A stretch of DNA of 64,000 bases from DATBGE01 sp036558125 (GTDB lineage: Bacteria > Gemmatimonadota > Gemmatimonadetes > Gemmatimonadales > GWC2-71-9): positions 1 through 64,000 of the forward strand of contig DATBGE010000082.1 of the NCBI GenBank assembly GCA_036558125.1. Direction: 5' to 3'. Positions 32,239 to 40,100 of the stretch are shown one piece after another; the first letter of the stretch is position 1; the number at the start of each line of letters is the position of its first letter. The notes below the pieces were generated by a model. It was not told where the DNA came from and ran no database searches. It saw only the letters and a program-made list of their open reading frames with translations. Both the position numbers and the translations under genes were made by a program.

Positions 32239-32751
32239 ATGGAGAAGCTGATGACCGATAGGGATCCGGTAGGCCGCCGCTCGTTCCTGGGCTTCCTCGG
32301 TCTGGCGGGGTTGTCACTGGCCGGTGGCAGCCGGAAAGGCGTCGCCGACCTGCTGCCTTTCCTCAAGGGTCCCGACGACCCCGAGGTTCCCAACGAAATC
32401 GTTCAGAAGATCATGAGCGAGCGGTTCGGGAGCCGGGAGATCAAGCGAGGTCACGTCACCCTCGACATGCCGCCCCTCGCGGAGGACGGCCGTGTCGTGC
32501 CGGTCGCCATCGAGTCCGACCTGCCGATGACACCCGACTCCTACGTGAAGGCGGTGTATCTCATCGTCGATCACAATCCCGATCCGCTGGTCACCGTCTT
32601 CCATCTCACGCCGGCGTTCGAGCGGGTGAAGATCGAGACCCGGATCAAGATGAAGCGAACCTGCTGGATCCGCGCGATCGTGGAGACCAACAACGACGAG
32701 CTATGGGCCGACTACATGAAAGTCGAAACCACGCTGAACGGGTGCGGATGA
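32239..32751 (+). CDS. soxY: Thiosulfate-oxidation carrier protein SoxY
   Basis: Periplasmic sulfur-substrate carrier. 170 residues: a Tat signal (GRRSFLGFLGLAGLSLAGG), the SoxY immunoglobulin-like domain (VPVAIESDLPMTPDSYVKAVYLIVDHNP), and the C-terminal swinging arm ending LNGCG, in which Cys169 binds the sulfur intermediate covalently (GGCGG in classical SoxY). The stop overlaps soxZ. The other sox genes (A, X, B, C, D) are not in the window. Confidence 0.93.
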   Translation: MEKLMTDRDPVGRRSFLGFLGLAGLSLAGGSRKGVADLLPFLKGPDDPEVPNEIVQKIMSERFGSREIKRGHVTLDMPPLAEDGRVVPVAIESDLPMTPDSYVKAVYLIVDHNPDPLVTVFHLTPAFERVKIETRIKMKRTCWIRAIVETNNDELWADYMKVETTLNGCG

Positions 32752-33083
32752 TGGCCGAGACCGGCAAGGCGAAGATCGTGATCCCGGAGCAGATCAAGCA
32801 GGGCGACGCGATCCGGGTCCAAACTATCGTGCAGCATCCGATGGACACCGGCTTTTTCCGCGACGCCAACGCGGACCTGATCCCCCCCTGGTTCATCAAC
32901 GATGTGCGGGTGCTCTACGGAGACACGGAGATCGCTCGCTTCGAGTGGACCTCGGGGATCAGCAAGGATCCCATGGTCAGCTTCATGCTCCGGGCCGATC
33001 GCGAGGCTCCTCTCACCTTCGTGTGGAAGGACAACAAGGGCAAGGAATATCAGTCGGCGGTTGAGATCAAGTTCACTACGTGA
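32748..33083 (+). CDS. soxZ: Thiosulfate-oxidation scaffold SoxZ
   Basis: Binds SoxY to form the SoxYZ carrier. 111 residues with IRVQTIVQHPMDTGFFRDANADLIPPWFINDV and MVSFMLRADREAPLTFVWKDNKG, the two conserved SoxZ segments. No signal peptide; it is exported with SoxY. Two adjacent ATG codons (32748, 32751) overlap the soxY stop. It overlaps the next gene by four bases. Confidence 0.93.
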   Translation: MMAETGKAKIVIPEQIKQGDAIRVQTIVQHPMDTGFFRDANADLIPPWFINDVRVLYGDTEIARFEWTSGISKDPMVSFMLRADREAPLTFVWKDNKGKEYQSAVEIKFTT

Positions 33084-34150
33084 GAACGGCGGTCAAGACG
33101 GTCAGGGCGGACAGGGCGGACAACAAGGGAACGAAGGGGAAGCAGTGGTCCGCTTCGACCGCCTCGATCGCCCTGACCGCCTTCTCCGCCCTGTTCGTCC
33201 CGCCGGCCATGGCGCAAATCACTCCGCGGCCTACCGCATTTTCCCCCACTACCGAATCGACACTCTATCCGCTCCGCAAGCTGGGCGACGGCGTCTATGC
33301 CGTGCTGGGAGACACCGGCAAGGGTGCCGAGGGACGGCCGAACGCCGGATTCGTGGTGACGAAGGAAGGGGTGATGGCGGTAGGGGGATTGGCCAGTCCG
33401 GCGCAGGCACGTGCCGTGATCCGCACTATTCGGACGGTAAGCACGAAGCCGGTCCGTTACCTGGTCCTCTATGCTCACCATCCTGACATGATGTTCGGGG
33501 CGATCGAGTTCAAGAGGATCGGTGCCAGGATCATTGCGCACCCGGACACGAGAGTCTTGGCCGGGGAGGGAGGACCGGACGCGATGGTGGCGGCGTGGGA
33601 TGGCGTGGTCGGACTCCAGGAGCTGCTGGGCTTCGAGTACGCCAACACTCCTGATCAGCCGGTGACCGGGACCGATACCCTGAACCTGGGCGGCAAGGCT
33701 ATCGTCGCGATTCATCCGGGTGCGGCGCACTCAGCGGGGGATCTCATGGTCTGGCTCCCTCGGGAGCGGGTGCTCTTCGCCGGAGACATCCTGCTCCCCG
33801 ACGGCGTCACTATGGTGGTAGACGGAAACTCATCGGTGCTGCTCAAGACGCTGGACCAGATCGACTCCCTGCGTCCCAGGGTCATTGTCCCGGGCCACGA
33901 CGCGATTCCCGACGATCCCTCCGCGATGGTTCAGCGGACCCGGGACTATTTCGCTCAGCTTCGCGAAGCGATGGGAATCGCAGTAGAGCAGGGAACTTCG
34001 ATGAGACAGGCGCTCGGCTCGTTGCCTCCGCCGGACGATGGGCGGCCGGTGTCGCTTCATTCCCGGGAGCGGCGGAATGCGGTGAGAGTCTACCTCGAGA
34101 TGGAACGAGCGAAGATGGGCCTTGAAGAAACTCAGGAGGGAAGTCAGTGA
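33080..34150 (+). CDS. Secreted metallo-beta-lactamase-fold protein with degenerate metal site
   Basis: MBL-fold protein of 356 residues, related to the SoxH/quinoprotein-relay hydrolases that sit beside sox genes. A signal peptide (IALTAFSALFVPPAMA) is preceded by a long basic n-region encoded by a 9-bp tandem repeat. The HxHxDH motif has become YAHHPDMM (131-138): the first and last histidines of the usual THHHPDH are Ala and Met. The later ligands AAHSAGD, FAGDILLPDG and PGHD are intact. One zinc site is thus broken, so it may bind one metal or none. It overlaps both neighbours by four bases in the sox-rhodanese unit. Confidence 0.87.
   Translation: MRTAVKTVRADRADNKGTKGKQWSASTASIALTAFSALFVPPAMAQITPRPTAFSPTTESTLYPLRKLGDGVYAVLGDTGKGAEGRPNAGFVVTKEGVMAVGGLASPAQARAVIRTIRTVSTKPVRYLVLYAHHPDMMFGAIEFKRIGARIIAHPDTRVLAGEGGPDAMVAAWDGVVGLQELLGFEYANTPDQPVTGTDTLNLGGKAIVAIHPGAAHSAGDLMVWLPRERVLFAGDILLPDGVTMVVDGNSSVLLKTLDQIDSLRPRVIVPGHDAIPDDPSAMVQRTRDYFAQLREAMGIAVEQGTSMRQALGSLPPPDDGRPVSLHSRERRNAVRVYLEMERAKMGLEETQEGSQ
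33096..33131 (+). repeat. 9-bp-period repeat within a signal peptide n-region
   Basis: Units of the type CGGTCAGGG / CGGACAGGG repeat about four times. The period is a multiple of three, so the frame is kept and the repeats encode a V-R-A-D-R-A-D-like segment before the signal-peptide hydrophobic core. Confidence 0.6.
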
Positions 34151-35016
34151 ACCTGTTGTCGATTGTCGCCTGGGCCGCCCTGACGGCGGCACCGCAGCCC
34201 GCGCTCATCAGCACCGACTCTCTGGCGCGGATGTTGGAGAGCGAACAGGTAACCGTGCTCGACGTCCGCCAGCCGTGGACGGCTTACCTCCAGAACCACC
34301 TGCCGGGAGCGGTGTGGCTCAACGTCGAGACGCTGAGGTCCACCAACGGAGGACTGCCTTTCCAACTCCTGCCCGCCGAGATGTACGCCGCGCTGTTCAC
34401 CCGCGCGGGCGTGCGGGCCGATCGTCCGGTCGTGGTATACAGTGCCGGTGACCAGTTCGACATCGATGCGACCTTCGCGGTATGGATCCTCGCCGGCTTC
34501 CAGCAGCCGCGGATTTACCTCCTCGACGGCGGCTACGCCAAATGGCAGCTCGAAAACAAGAAACTCACCCAGGAGTACCCTCACGGCGAGGTCTCCGGCA
34601 AGGCCCTCGACGGCCATCACTTCAAATTGCCAACGGCGGTATTGAGCGACGTGCAGCAAGCGTCAGGGAAGAGCGGGGTTCGCCTGGTGGATGCCCGCCC
34701 CGGTGACCAGTACGCTGGCAGCGCGGGTGCGCAGCGGCGTCGAGGTCACATTCCAGGCGCGATCAATCGCCCGTGGAAAGAGGACCTTGAGCAGCGCGAC
34801 CTGTCGCTGGTCTGGAAATCGGTGGACTCGTTGCGGGCGGAGTATGCAGCCCGGGGCCTCACCCCCGATCAGGACCTCATCCTCTATTGCAATTCGAGCA
34901 CGGAAGCCAGCCACGTCTTTTTCACCCTCAAGTACCTGCTGGGGTATCCGAAAGTGCGGATCTACACCGGCGCCTGGTCGGAATGGGCGGAGCGGATGGA
35001 ACTTCCGATCGAATGA
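34147..35016 (+). CDS. Tandem rhodanese sulfurtransferase
   Basis: A secreted two-domain thiosulfate/3-mercaptopyruvate sulfurtransferase type protein, 289 residues, with a short signal peptide. The first rhodanese domain (DVRQPWTAYLQNHLPGAVWL ... VVVYSAGDQFDID) has lost its cysteine, as in most tandem rhodaneses. The second keeps DARPGDQYAG, RRRGHIPGAINRPW and the active loop YCNSSTEASHVFF with the catalytic Cys. It is a close relative of the last two domains of the gene at 62604. Position directly after soxYZ and the MBL-fold gene suggests handling of sulfane sulfur in the periplasm. Confidence 0.88.
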   Translation: MNLLSIVAWAALTAAPQPALISTDSLARMLESEQVTVLDVRQPWTAYLQNHLPGAVWLNVETLRSTNGGLPFQLLPAEMYAALFTRAGVRADRPVVVYSAGDQFDIDATFAVWILAGFQQPRIYLLDGGYAKWQLENKKLTQEYPHGEVSGKALDGHHFKLPTAVLSDVQQASGKSGVRLVDARPGDQYAGSAGAQRRRGHIPGAINRPWKEDLEQRDLSLVWKSVDSLRAEYAARGLTPDQDLILYCNSSTEASHVFFTLKYLLGYPKVRIYTGAWSEWAERMELPIE

Positions 35017-35074
35017 GCGGCGGCTCTCCGAGATCCGGGCAAACCGGAGCCTGCCCGGACTCGGAAGGCGACGG

Positions 35075-35224
35075 CTACACGGCGCGACGCCCTTGGACGA
35101 TGCGAATCAGGAAGATGATAATCGCGGCGACGAGCAGGATGTGGATGAAGCCGCCCACGGTGTAGCTGCTCACCAGCCCGAGTACCCACAAGACAAGTAA
35201 GATGATGGCGATGGTCTCCAGCAT
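35075..35224 (-). CDS. Small membrane protein, lmo0937/DUF5670 type
   Basis: A 49-residue membrane protein reading MLETIAIILLVLWVLGLVSS, then YTVGGFIHILLVAAIIIFLI and a basic end RIVQGRRAV. Two hydrophobic helices separated by a short YTxGGxIHxLL turn match the lmo0937 family, which is widespread and of unknown role. AAGGAG lies six bases before the ATG at 35224. Stress-related expression is known for some members. Confidence 0.85.
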   Translation of the reverse strand: MLETIAIILLVLWVLGLVSSYTVGGFIHILLVAAIIIFLIRIVQGRRAV

Positions 35225-35261
35225 TGCCTTCTCCTTTCAGGTTGGTTCCACTCCTATAACT

Positions 35262-35486
35262 TCAGCCCCCGGCCTTTCGACCCGCCAGCCCGGCGCCCAC
35301 AAGGGCGACACCTCCAACCAGGGCCACGATACCGACCCACTTGGGAACCGGGCGGTGGTCGGTGGCTTTCACTTCGACATCTCCGACGTCCACGATCTTC
35401 TTCGTATCCTTGTACTGCATTCCTGTCACCAGCACGAAGGCACCGAAGACGAGTAACAGCACGCCGATTACCGCAGAAATACGCAT
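35262..35486 (-). CDS. Small membrane protein, DUF3185-like
   Basis: A 74-residue protein with two membrane helices (AVIGVLLLVFGAFVLVTGM and WVGIVALVGGVALVGAGL) around a charged middle (KDTKKIVDVGDVEVKATDH). GGAGGGG precedes the ATG at 35486. The G-rich helices and the order fit DUF3185, a family of small stress-associated membrane proteins. It reads toward the lmo0937-type gene, and the two may be co-transcribed. Confidence 0.7.
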   Translation of the reverse strand: MRISAVIGVLLLVFGAFVLVTGMQYKDTKKIVDVGDVEVKATDHRPVPKWVGIVALVGGVALVGAGLAGRKAGG

Positions 35487-35512
35487 GAACCCCTCCCTGG
35501 GTGTTCTCGCTC

Positions 35513-35571
35513 GAAAAAAAAGCAGACGGCGCTTTGGAGACCTATGCAGTCTGCCAATGCGCCGTCTGCTT
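35513..35571 (-). terminator. Strong minus-strand terminator or attenuator with no upstream gene
   Basis: A 12-bp perfect stem (AGCAGACGGCGC / GCGCCGTCTGCT, 35521-35532 with 35559-35570), extended inside by TTGG/CCAA and AGAC/GTCT, is followed on the minus strand by a T8 run. It lies about 25 bases before the DUF3185-like start codon, and no gene precedes it on that strand. Confidence 0.8.
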
Positions 35572-35694
35572 GTGAGGCCGTCCCTCACCCGCCGCGGCGG
35601 CTCCCGGAGGAGCCTATGTAAGGCGGGGCCGCGTTTGCCCCGTGCCTCGGACAGTACCTTGGGCGACGGGGGCCGTCAAGAGCCCGAAGTTCCT

Positions 35695-35710
35695 CAGGTT
35701 GCGTAACCTG
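35695..35710. promoter_or_regulatory. Candidate operator palindrome
   Basis: CAGGTT-GCGT-AACCTG, perfect 6-bp arms, lies in the space between the small membrane genes and the divergent PP2C gene, where promoters for both sides are expected. The regulator is unknown. Confidence 0.4.
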
Positions 35711-35805
35711 GATCACCTCGTCGGATGCGGTTGCCAATTCCGGGCGGCGACGTAGAGTAAGGACAGGCTGTGCCGCCCGCCTTCGGCTCCAGCAGGAGGC
35801 TGCCG

Positions 35806-36687
35806 ATGACTACCATCCACAATTCTCCGGTTCGCCGGTCACGGCCGATGGCGTCGGACATCGACGTGTTCGGCCTTACTCATCAGGGGAAGGTCCGCAA
35901 GGAAAACCAGGACCAGTTCCTCATCGCCAGCCTTCACAAGACCATGCAGATCCAGTCAACCAGTCTCCCACCGGAGCGGTTGCCTGAGTTGATGAGCGAG
36001 TCGCGCGGCTTCGTGTTCCTGGTGGCCGATGGGGTTGGCGGCATGCCGGGAGGCCAGCAGGCGAGCGGTACCGCCCTCTCCGCCATCGCGCATTACGTCA
36101 CTCACACCATGCGGCTCTACTACCATCACGATCCGGATGAAGAGTCGAAGTTCCTGGCGGACCTCCAGGAGTCGGTGCTGCACAGCCACTCGCTGGTTCG
36201 CGCGGAAGGAGAGGCGGACCCGTTGCGGGAGGGGATGGCGACCACACTCACCCTGGTGGCGGTGCTCTGGCCCCGCGCGTATGTAGTCCACGTCGGAGAC
36301 AGCCGGCTGTACATCCTGCGGCAGGGACGGCTCGATCAGATCACCAAAGACCAGACGATGGCGCAGGCGCTGGTGGATGCGGGGGTGCTTGATTCCGCGA
36401 ATCTCGACCGCTCTCCCTTCAAGAGCATCCTGTCGAGCGCGGTGGGTGGAAGTCAGGCCACACCGATGACCATGGTCACCGATGTGCGGTGGGACGACGT
36501 CATGCTGCTTTGCACCGACGGACTGACCAAGCACGTGACGGAAGCGGAAATCCAGCAGTACCTGGCGGAAGTCCACTCGGCGGAGCTGATCTGCCGCAAG
36601 CTGGTGGACCTGGCGCTGGAACGCGGCGGGACCGACAACGTGACCGTCGTGGCGGGCCGGCTCAAACGAAACGCGGGCCTCGAATAG
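35806..36687 (+). CDS. PP2C-type Ser/Thr protein phosphatase
   Basis: Metal-dependent phosphatase of the PPM family, 293 residues, soluble. Motifs: GLTHQGKVRKENQDQFL, the metal-binding LVADGVGGMPGGQQAS, GMATTLTLVAVLWPRAYVVHVGDSRLYIL and GGTDNVTVVAGRL. All metal-binding Asp residues are present. I chose the ATG at 35806, with AGGAGG six bases upstream, over an earlier GTG at 35770. It is a natural opponent of the two PknB-type kinases in this window, but there is no direct evidence for such a pair. Confidence 0.92.
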   Translation: MTTIHNSPVRRSRPMASDIDVFGLTHQGKVRKENQDQFLIASLHKTMQIQSTSLPPERLPELMSESRGFVFLVADGVGGMPGGQQASGTALSAIAHYVTHTMRLYYHHDPDEESKFLADLQESVLHSHSLVRAEGEADPLREGMATTLTLVAVLWPRAYVVHVGDSRLYILRQGRLDQITKDQTMAQALVDAGVLDSANLDRSPFKSILSSAVGGSQATPMTMVTDVRWDDVMLLCTDGLTKHVTEAEIQQYLAEVHSAELICRKLVDLALERGGTDNVTVVAGRLKRNAGLE

Positions 36688-36691
36688 AAAA

Positions 36692-36721
36692 CGGCGGGCC
36701 CGCCCGCAGGCCGGCCCGCCG
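36692..36721. terminator. GC-rich bidirectional hairpin after PP2C
   Basis: CGGCGGGCC (36692-36700) pairs with GGCCCGCCG (36713-36721), a 9-bp stem between two convergent genes. Weak T content follows on each side. Confidence 0.6.
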
Positions 36722-36746
36722 CTTCAAGCAGTTGTTCCTTCCCGAT

Positions 36747-37331
36747 CTACTCGCCCGGCTTCAGCGATGCCATGGTGCGGCCCACCCCGCCATCCACTTC
36801 ATCCTGAGTGGGGGGATGATCCGGCGCCTCACCCGACAGCTCGCCACGCCAGGCGAGCTTTTCGTCCTTTGCGGTTACCAGGTCAACCACGAACTTGGCG
36901 TCCCGGACCGTCACCGGCGTCGTGGTGGTCGTGGCCATTCCCACTCCTCCGCCCCAACCCCACCCGTAACCGTAACCCCAGCCTCCGGTGTAGCCGGTCG
37001 TGGTGCTGACGTATTCGGTAGACTGTTTCATGCCGACGAAATACCGGACCAGGAAGTCGGCCTGGGCCGGGTCATCCACCAGCTGAAATCCCTTGGTCGT
37101 GAGCTCGTTCTTGATCGCGGTCTGGATCCGACGATGGACGATGTCGTTCCGGACGGCGGGATCGATGCCGGTCGCATCGGTGCCGCCTACGAAGGCCACC
37201 TTCGCGGCCTTGGGAATGGGTATGGTCGAGTCCCGGTCCGAAGTAACGGACGTACTGGCGCAAGCAGCGTAGGCGAGCACTCCGCCGGTAAGTATGAACC
37301 TGGGCAGCAGGCGCGCACGGACGTTTGGCAT
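36747..37331 (-). CDS. DUF4136-type lipoprotein
   Basis: A 194-residue envelope protein with a lipoprotein signal (LTGGVLAYAAC). The mature part has KVAFVGGTDATGIDPAVRNDIVHRRIQTAIKNELTTKGFQLVDDPAQADFLVRYFVGMKQ, in segments typical of DUF4136: a strand, a helix and the LxxKGF-x-LVDDPxxADFLV motif. A Gly/Tyr/Trp-rich insert (GWGYGYGWGWGGG) follows, then a beta-rich end. The start ATG at 37331 is preceded by GAGG. Function unknown. Confidence 0.85.
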   Translation of the reverse strand: MPNVRARLLPRFILTGGVLAYAACASTSVTSDRDSTIPIPKAAKVAFVGGTDATGIDPAVRNDIVHRRIQTAIKNELTTKGFQLVDDPAQADFLVRYFVGMKQSTEYVSTTTGYTGGWGYGYGWGWGGGVGMATTTTTPVTVRDAKFVVDLVTAKDEKLAWRGELSGEAPDHPPTQDEVDGGVGRTMASLKPGE

Positions 37332-37688
37332 CTGGACCTCGTGGTTTGGTGACTTGCCGGGGGTGGCGTCTTCCACAATCTATATGACTTCGCCACTGGT
37401 GCATTGGCCCAAAGGGCAGGCCCCGGGTGTGTCGCCGCCCGAAACACCTGTGGCGGATCTTAAGCACTAGATCCCTGGCGAAACGTGTCGCGAAGCCAGT
37501 CTCTCGGTACCCGCCTGCTACATCTCGAAAGTGCTCTATAAAATACGCCCGCCGGAGTCATCCGGAATAGCGACCGTATCGTACATGATCCCACCGAGGC
37601 GCCAGCGCGATGCCATGGGTGCGCGGCGTGTCCGGGATATCACCGAGCACCACTGGCTTGAGTCTTGGGAGAGAAATCTACCTCCTCC
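37332..37688. other. Intergenic region with no gene seen
   Basis: This 357-bp space holds the upstream region of the DUF4136 gene and the 3' flank of the kinase gene. A reasonable -10 like TATAT lies near 37381-37386 but without a convincing -35. Short frames on both strands show no motif or ribosome-binding site. Confidence 0.4.
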
Positions 37689-39263
37689 CTATGCGTGCGT
37701 TGGCTTGTGCAGGGTCCACCACTCCCGCGCCTGTTCCTGGCTCCAGGGGTGCCGAACCTCCAACTCCCCCAACCGAAGAGACAACTCTCGTGCGGATTGG
37801 GGACGCTGCGCCGGGTCCTTGGCGAGACAAGCCAGCACGAGGTCATCGAGTGCGGATGGAATAGGGAGCTCGGTCCGGGCGGACGGGGGCACCGGCGGCG
37901 TTTGCGCGTGCTGCAGCAGAAGTCCCATCGCATTGTCGGCCGTGAAAACGTACTGCCCCGTCAACAGCCAGTAGGCGACACAGCCGGTGGCATAGATGTC
38001 GGCGCGCCCGTCCAGCGGTTGTCCCATTGCCTGTTCGGGGGCCATGAAGGCGGGAGTGCCCTTGATGCCATTCTCCCGGGTGTGCATGGCGCTCGAGTCA
38101 TCCGGGGTGTGAACCGCTCCCACAATTCCAAAGTCGAGGACCTTCACGAAGTCGTATTCCTCGCCATACTGGCAGACGAAGATGTTCGCCGGTTTGACGT
38201 CTCGATGTACCAGCCCGCTCGAGTGGGCTTCGGAAAGGGAGTGACAGACCTGGCGCAACAAAGGAATAGCCCGCTCGGGCGGGGTTGGCCCGAATCGTCG
38301 GAGCAAGGAGTCCGCGTCGAGCCCGTCGAGCAGTTCCATGACATAGTAGAAGGCGCCATCCGCGGCAATCCCGAAATCGAACAGTTCGACGGTATGGGGA
38401 GAGCGGAGACTCGCGATGACCTGGGCTTCGCGTTCGAATCTCCGGACCGCCTCCTGCGATAACCCATTCCCGGATTTTCCCGCGACGGCGGGACGGATCA
38501 GCTTGATCGCAGCGGGACGGGCCAGCATGCGATGGCGGGCTCGCCAGACCTCGCCCATTCCTCCCTCGCCCAGCTTCTGCTCGAGGCGGTAACTCCCCAG
38601 CTCTCTGGCCTTCCGGACTTCAGTGCTGAGCTGGTAGACCACGCGGGCCCCGACATAGGCCATGGCCACGACGAGGATGTAGGGGAACACGAGCCCGAAG
38701 AAGAACTGGAGCGGGTTGATTCCGTATAGGGCACCGGACCCAATCACGATCGCAACGACGACCGGCACGGCACTGACCGATGCAAGCGCCGTCAGCAAGG
38801 CGCGGCGGGGAGAGGTCGGCACGACAATGGTGAACAACACGACCCACACCGCGACCCACGAGAGTCCCAGGAAACCCTTGTGGGTGATGAGCCCTTCGGG
38901 GTCGCCGAACTCGGCTGCGGCGATGGCGTAGCTGCTGACGATCTCGAACACCAGTCCGAGGTTCATCGCGGTGCGAAGGGAGGTCCGCGAGTTCCCAATC
39001 ACGACCGCGACCACGAGGGCCACTACGATCCCGATTACACTGGGCCCCCACTGGATGAAGGTGCTGAGGAAACGGGCTCGCTCGCTGGGAAGGAGGAGGG
39101 CGGGGAAAACACCGGCCAAGAAGAAGATGAACGCGTAGAGTAGCGCGAGCACCCGAAGACGGCCGGCAGACTGGAGGAGCAGGTCGACCGGAAGACCCGC
39201 GGTGGTTCCCGGAGCGGTCCGGTCATCCGGCTCGGGTCGGATGAGTGTGACATCCTCCTGCAT
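37689..39263 (-). CDS. Ser/Thr protein kinase with N-terminal six-helix membrane domain
   Basis: A 524-residue kinase in the reverse order to most: residues about 35-205 form six transmembrane helices, then the PknB-type kinase domain starts at about 222 with GEGGMGEVW, the lysine in PAAIKLI, catalytic loop HRDVKPAN (353-360) and DFG in VKVLDFGIVGAV. The acidic N-terminal tail is short. The membrane part has no extracytoplasmic domain of note and may itself sense the membrane or a small molecule. The kinase is complete and should be active. Confidence 0.92.
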   Translation of the reverse strand: MQEDVTLIRPEPDDRTAPGTTAGLPVDLLLQSAGRLRVLALLYAFIFFLAGVFPALLLPSERARFLSTFIQWGPSVIGIVVALVVAVVIGNSRTSLRTAMNLGLVFEIVSSYAIAAAEFGDPEGLITHKGFLGLSWVAVWVVLFTIVVPTSPRRALLTALASVSAVPVVVAIVIGSGALYGINPLQFFFGLVFPYILVVAMAYVGARVVYQLSTEVRKARELGSYRLEQKLGEGGMGEVWRARHRMLARPAAIKLIRPAVAGKSGNGLSQEAVRRFEREAQVIASLRSPHTVELFDFGIAADGAFYYVMELLDGLDADSLLRRFGPTPPERAIPLLRQVCHSLSEAHSSGLVHRDVKPANIFVCQYGEEYDFVKVLDFGIVGAVHTPDDSSAMHTRENGIKGTPAFMAPEQAMGQPLDGRADIYATGCVAYWLLTGQYVFTADNAMGLLLQHAQTPPVPPSARTELPIPSALDDLVLACLAKDPAQRPQSARELSLRLGELEVRHPWSQEQAREWWTLHKPTHA

Positions 39264-39348
39264 GCCGATGCTCCAACGGAAAAAGGCAATGTCTTGCGGC
39301 TACTGCTTGGACTCGCGGTTGGCTCTTGAATTCAAAGAGAGCCCCGAA

Positions 39349-39951
39349 CTAGGTGTCCGAAGAGTCCGGACCTCCAGCTAGTGGTGGAGGCATCTGCGAT
39401 CCACTGTGCCGGATGACTCGACGAGCAGGCGCCAGACGCGAATAGAACCCTCGGAAGCTGGTGTAGGACCGCTTGGTCACCGCATCCAACGCGCAAAGCA
39501 CGAACACCTGATCCGGAAGCTCGGGCAGAGCGGCCCGAAGCGTGAAGATAGTACGCTCGCCTGACTCGATCTGCAGGTTCCCCTTCATCCCCGGGTCAGA
39601 CGGGCGAATCACCCGTTCGGCGATCGGCGCCGTCTCGTCGGGAAGAAGGATGTGTCCCTCGCGGCGGCACTGAACCAGCCGGAGGGAAACTGCCCGTAGA
39701 CGAAGCGGGCGCTGGCCCCGATTGGTGACGGTGTAGTCCGCGGTAAACACGACCGATCCGTCCGGCAGCTCGTAGTGGGCGCAATCCAGCGTCGAGTGCC
39801 AGCGGTGCCCGAAAATATTGAAGAGCTGGAACTTGACGATCGCGCCGACGGCGCCGAGCAGCAGCGTGACATCGACGAGGACTCCGGTAACGTGTTGAGC
39901 AGATTCCCAGGAGGCGAGCATAGGGTACCGAACCTCGGCGGGTTGCGCCAC
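39349..39951 (-). CDS. Hypothetical membrane-anchored protein
   Basis: About 200 residues: one N-terminal helix (VLVDVTLLLGAVGAIVKFQLF), then a beta-rich domain (SVVFTADYTVTNRGQRPLRLRAVSLRLVQC ... GERTIFTLRAALPELPDQVFVLCALDAV) with an immunoglobulin-like strand pattern. No family recognised. The start is either a GTG at 39951 or an ATG at 39921. It precedes the kinase gene in the same direction with an 85-bp gap. Confidence 0.65.
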   Translation of the reverse strand: MAQPAEVRYPMLASWESAQHVTGVLVDVTLLLGAVGAIVKFQLFNIFGHRWHSTLDCAHYELPDGSVVFTADYTVTNRGQRPLRLRAVSLRLVQCRREGHILLPDETAPIAERVIRPSDPGMKGNLQIESGERTIFTLRAALPELPDQVFVLCALDAVTKRSYTSFRGFYSRLAPARRVIRHSGSQMPPPLAGGPDSSDT

Positions 39952-40100
39952 CGGCCGATTCTATCCTGCAGCGAAGGCCGGAGTTCGGCCACCCCAGTCG
40001 GCCGTTCTACGCCCAGCCTCAGGTGCAAGTCAGGACGCGCGCGGCTTTCCGCGCGCGGTAGGATGCGACTCAGATTGTCCGGAGGCTGGACCGCTTCGCG

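Noticed and set aside
35521..35760. Known riboswitch class upstream of the small membrane genes
   Set aside because: Apart from the terminator hairpin and a palindrome I could not match the leader to any riboswitch consensus I know.
37531..37974. Plus-strand 147-codon frame
   Set aside because: It overlaps the 3' end of the kinase gene and lacks any recognisable pattern.
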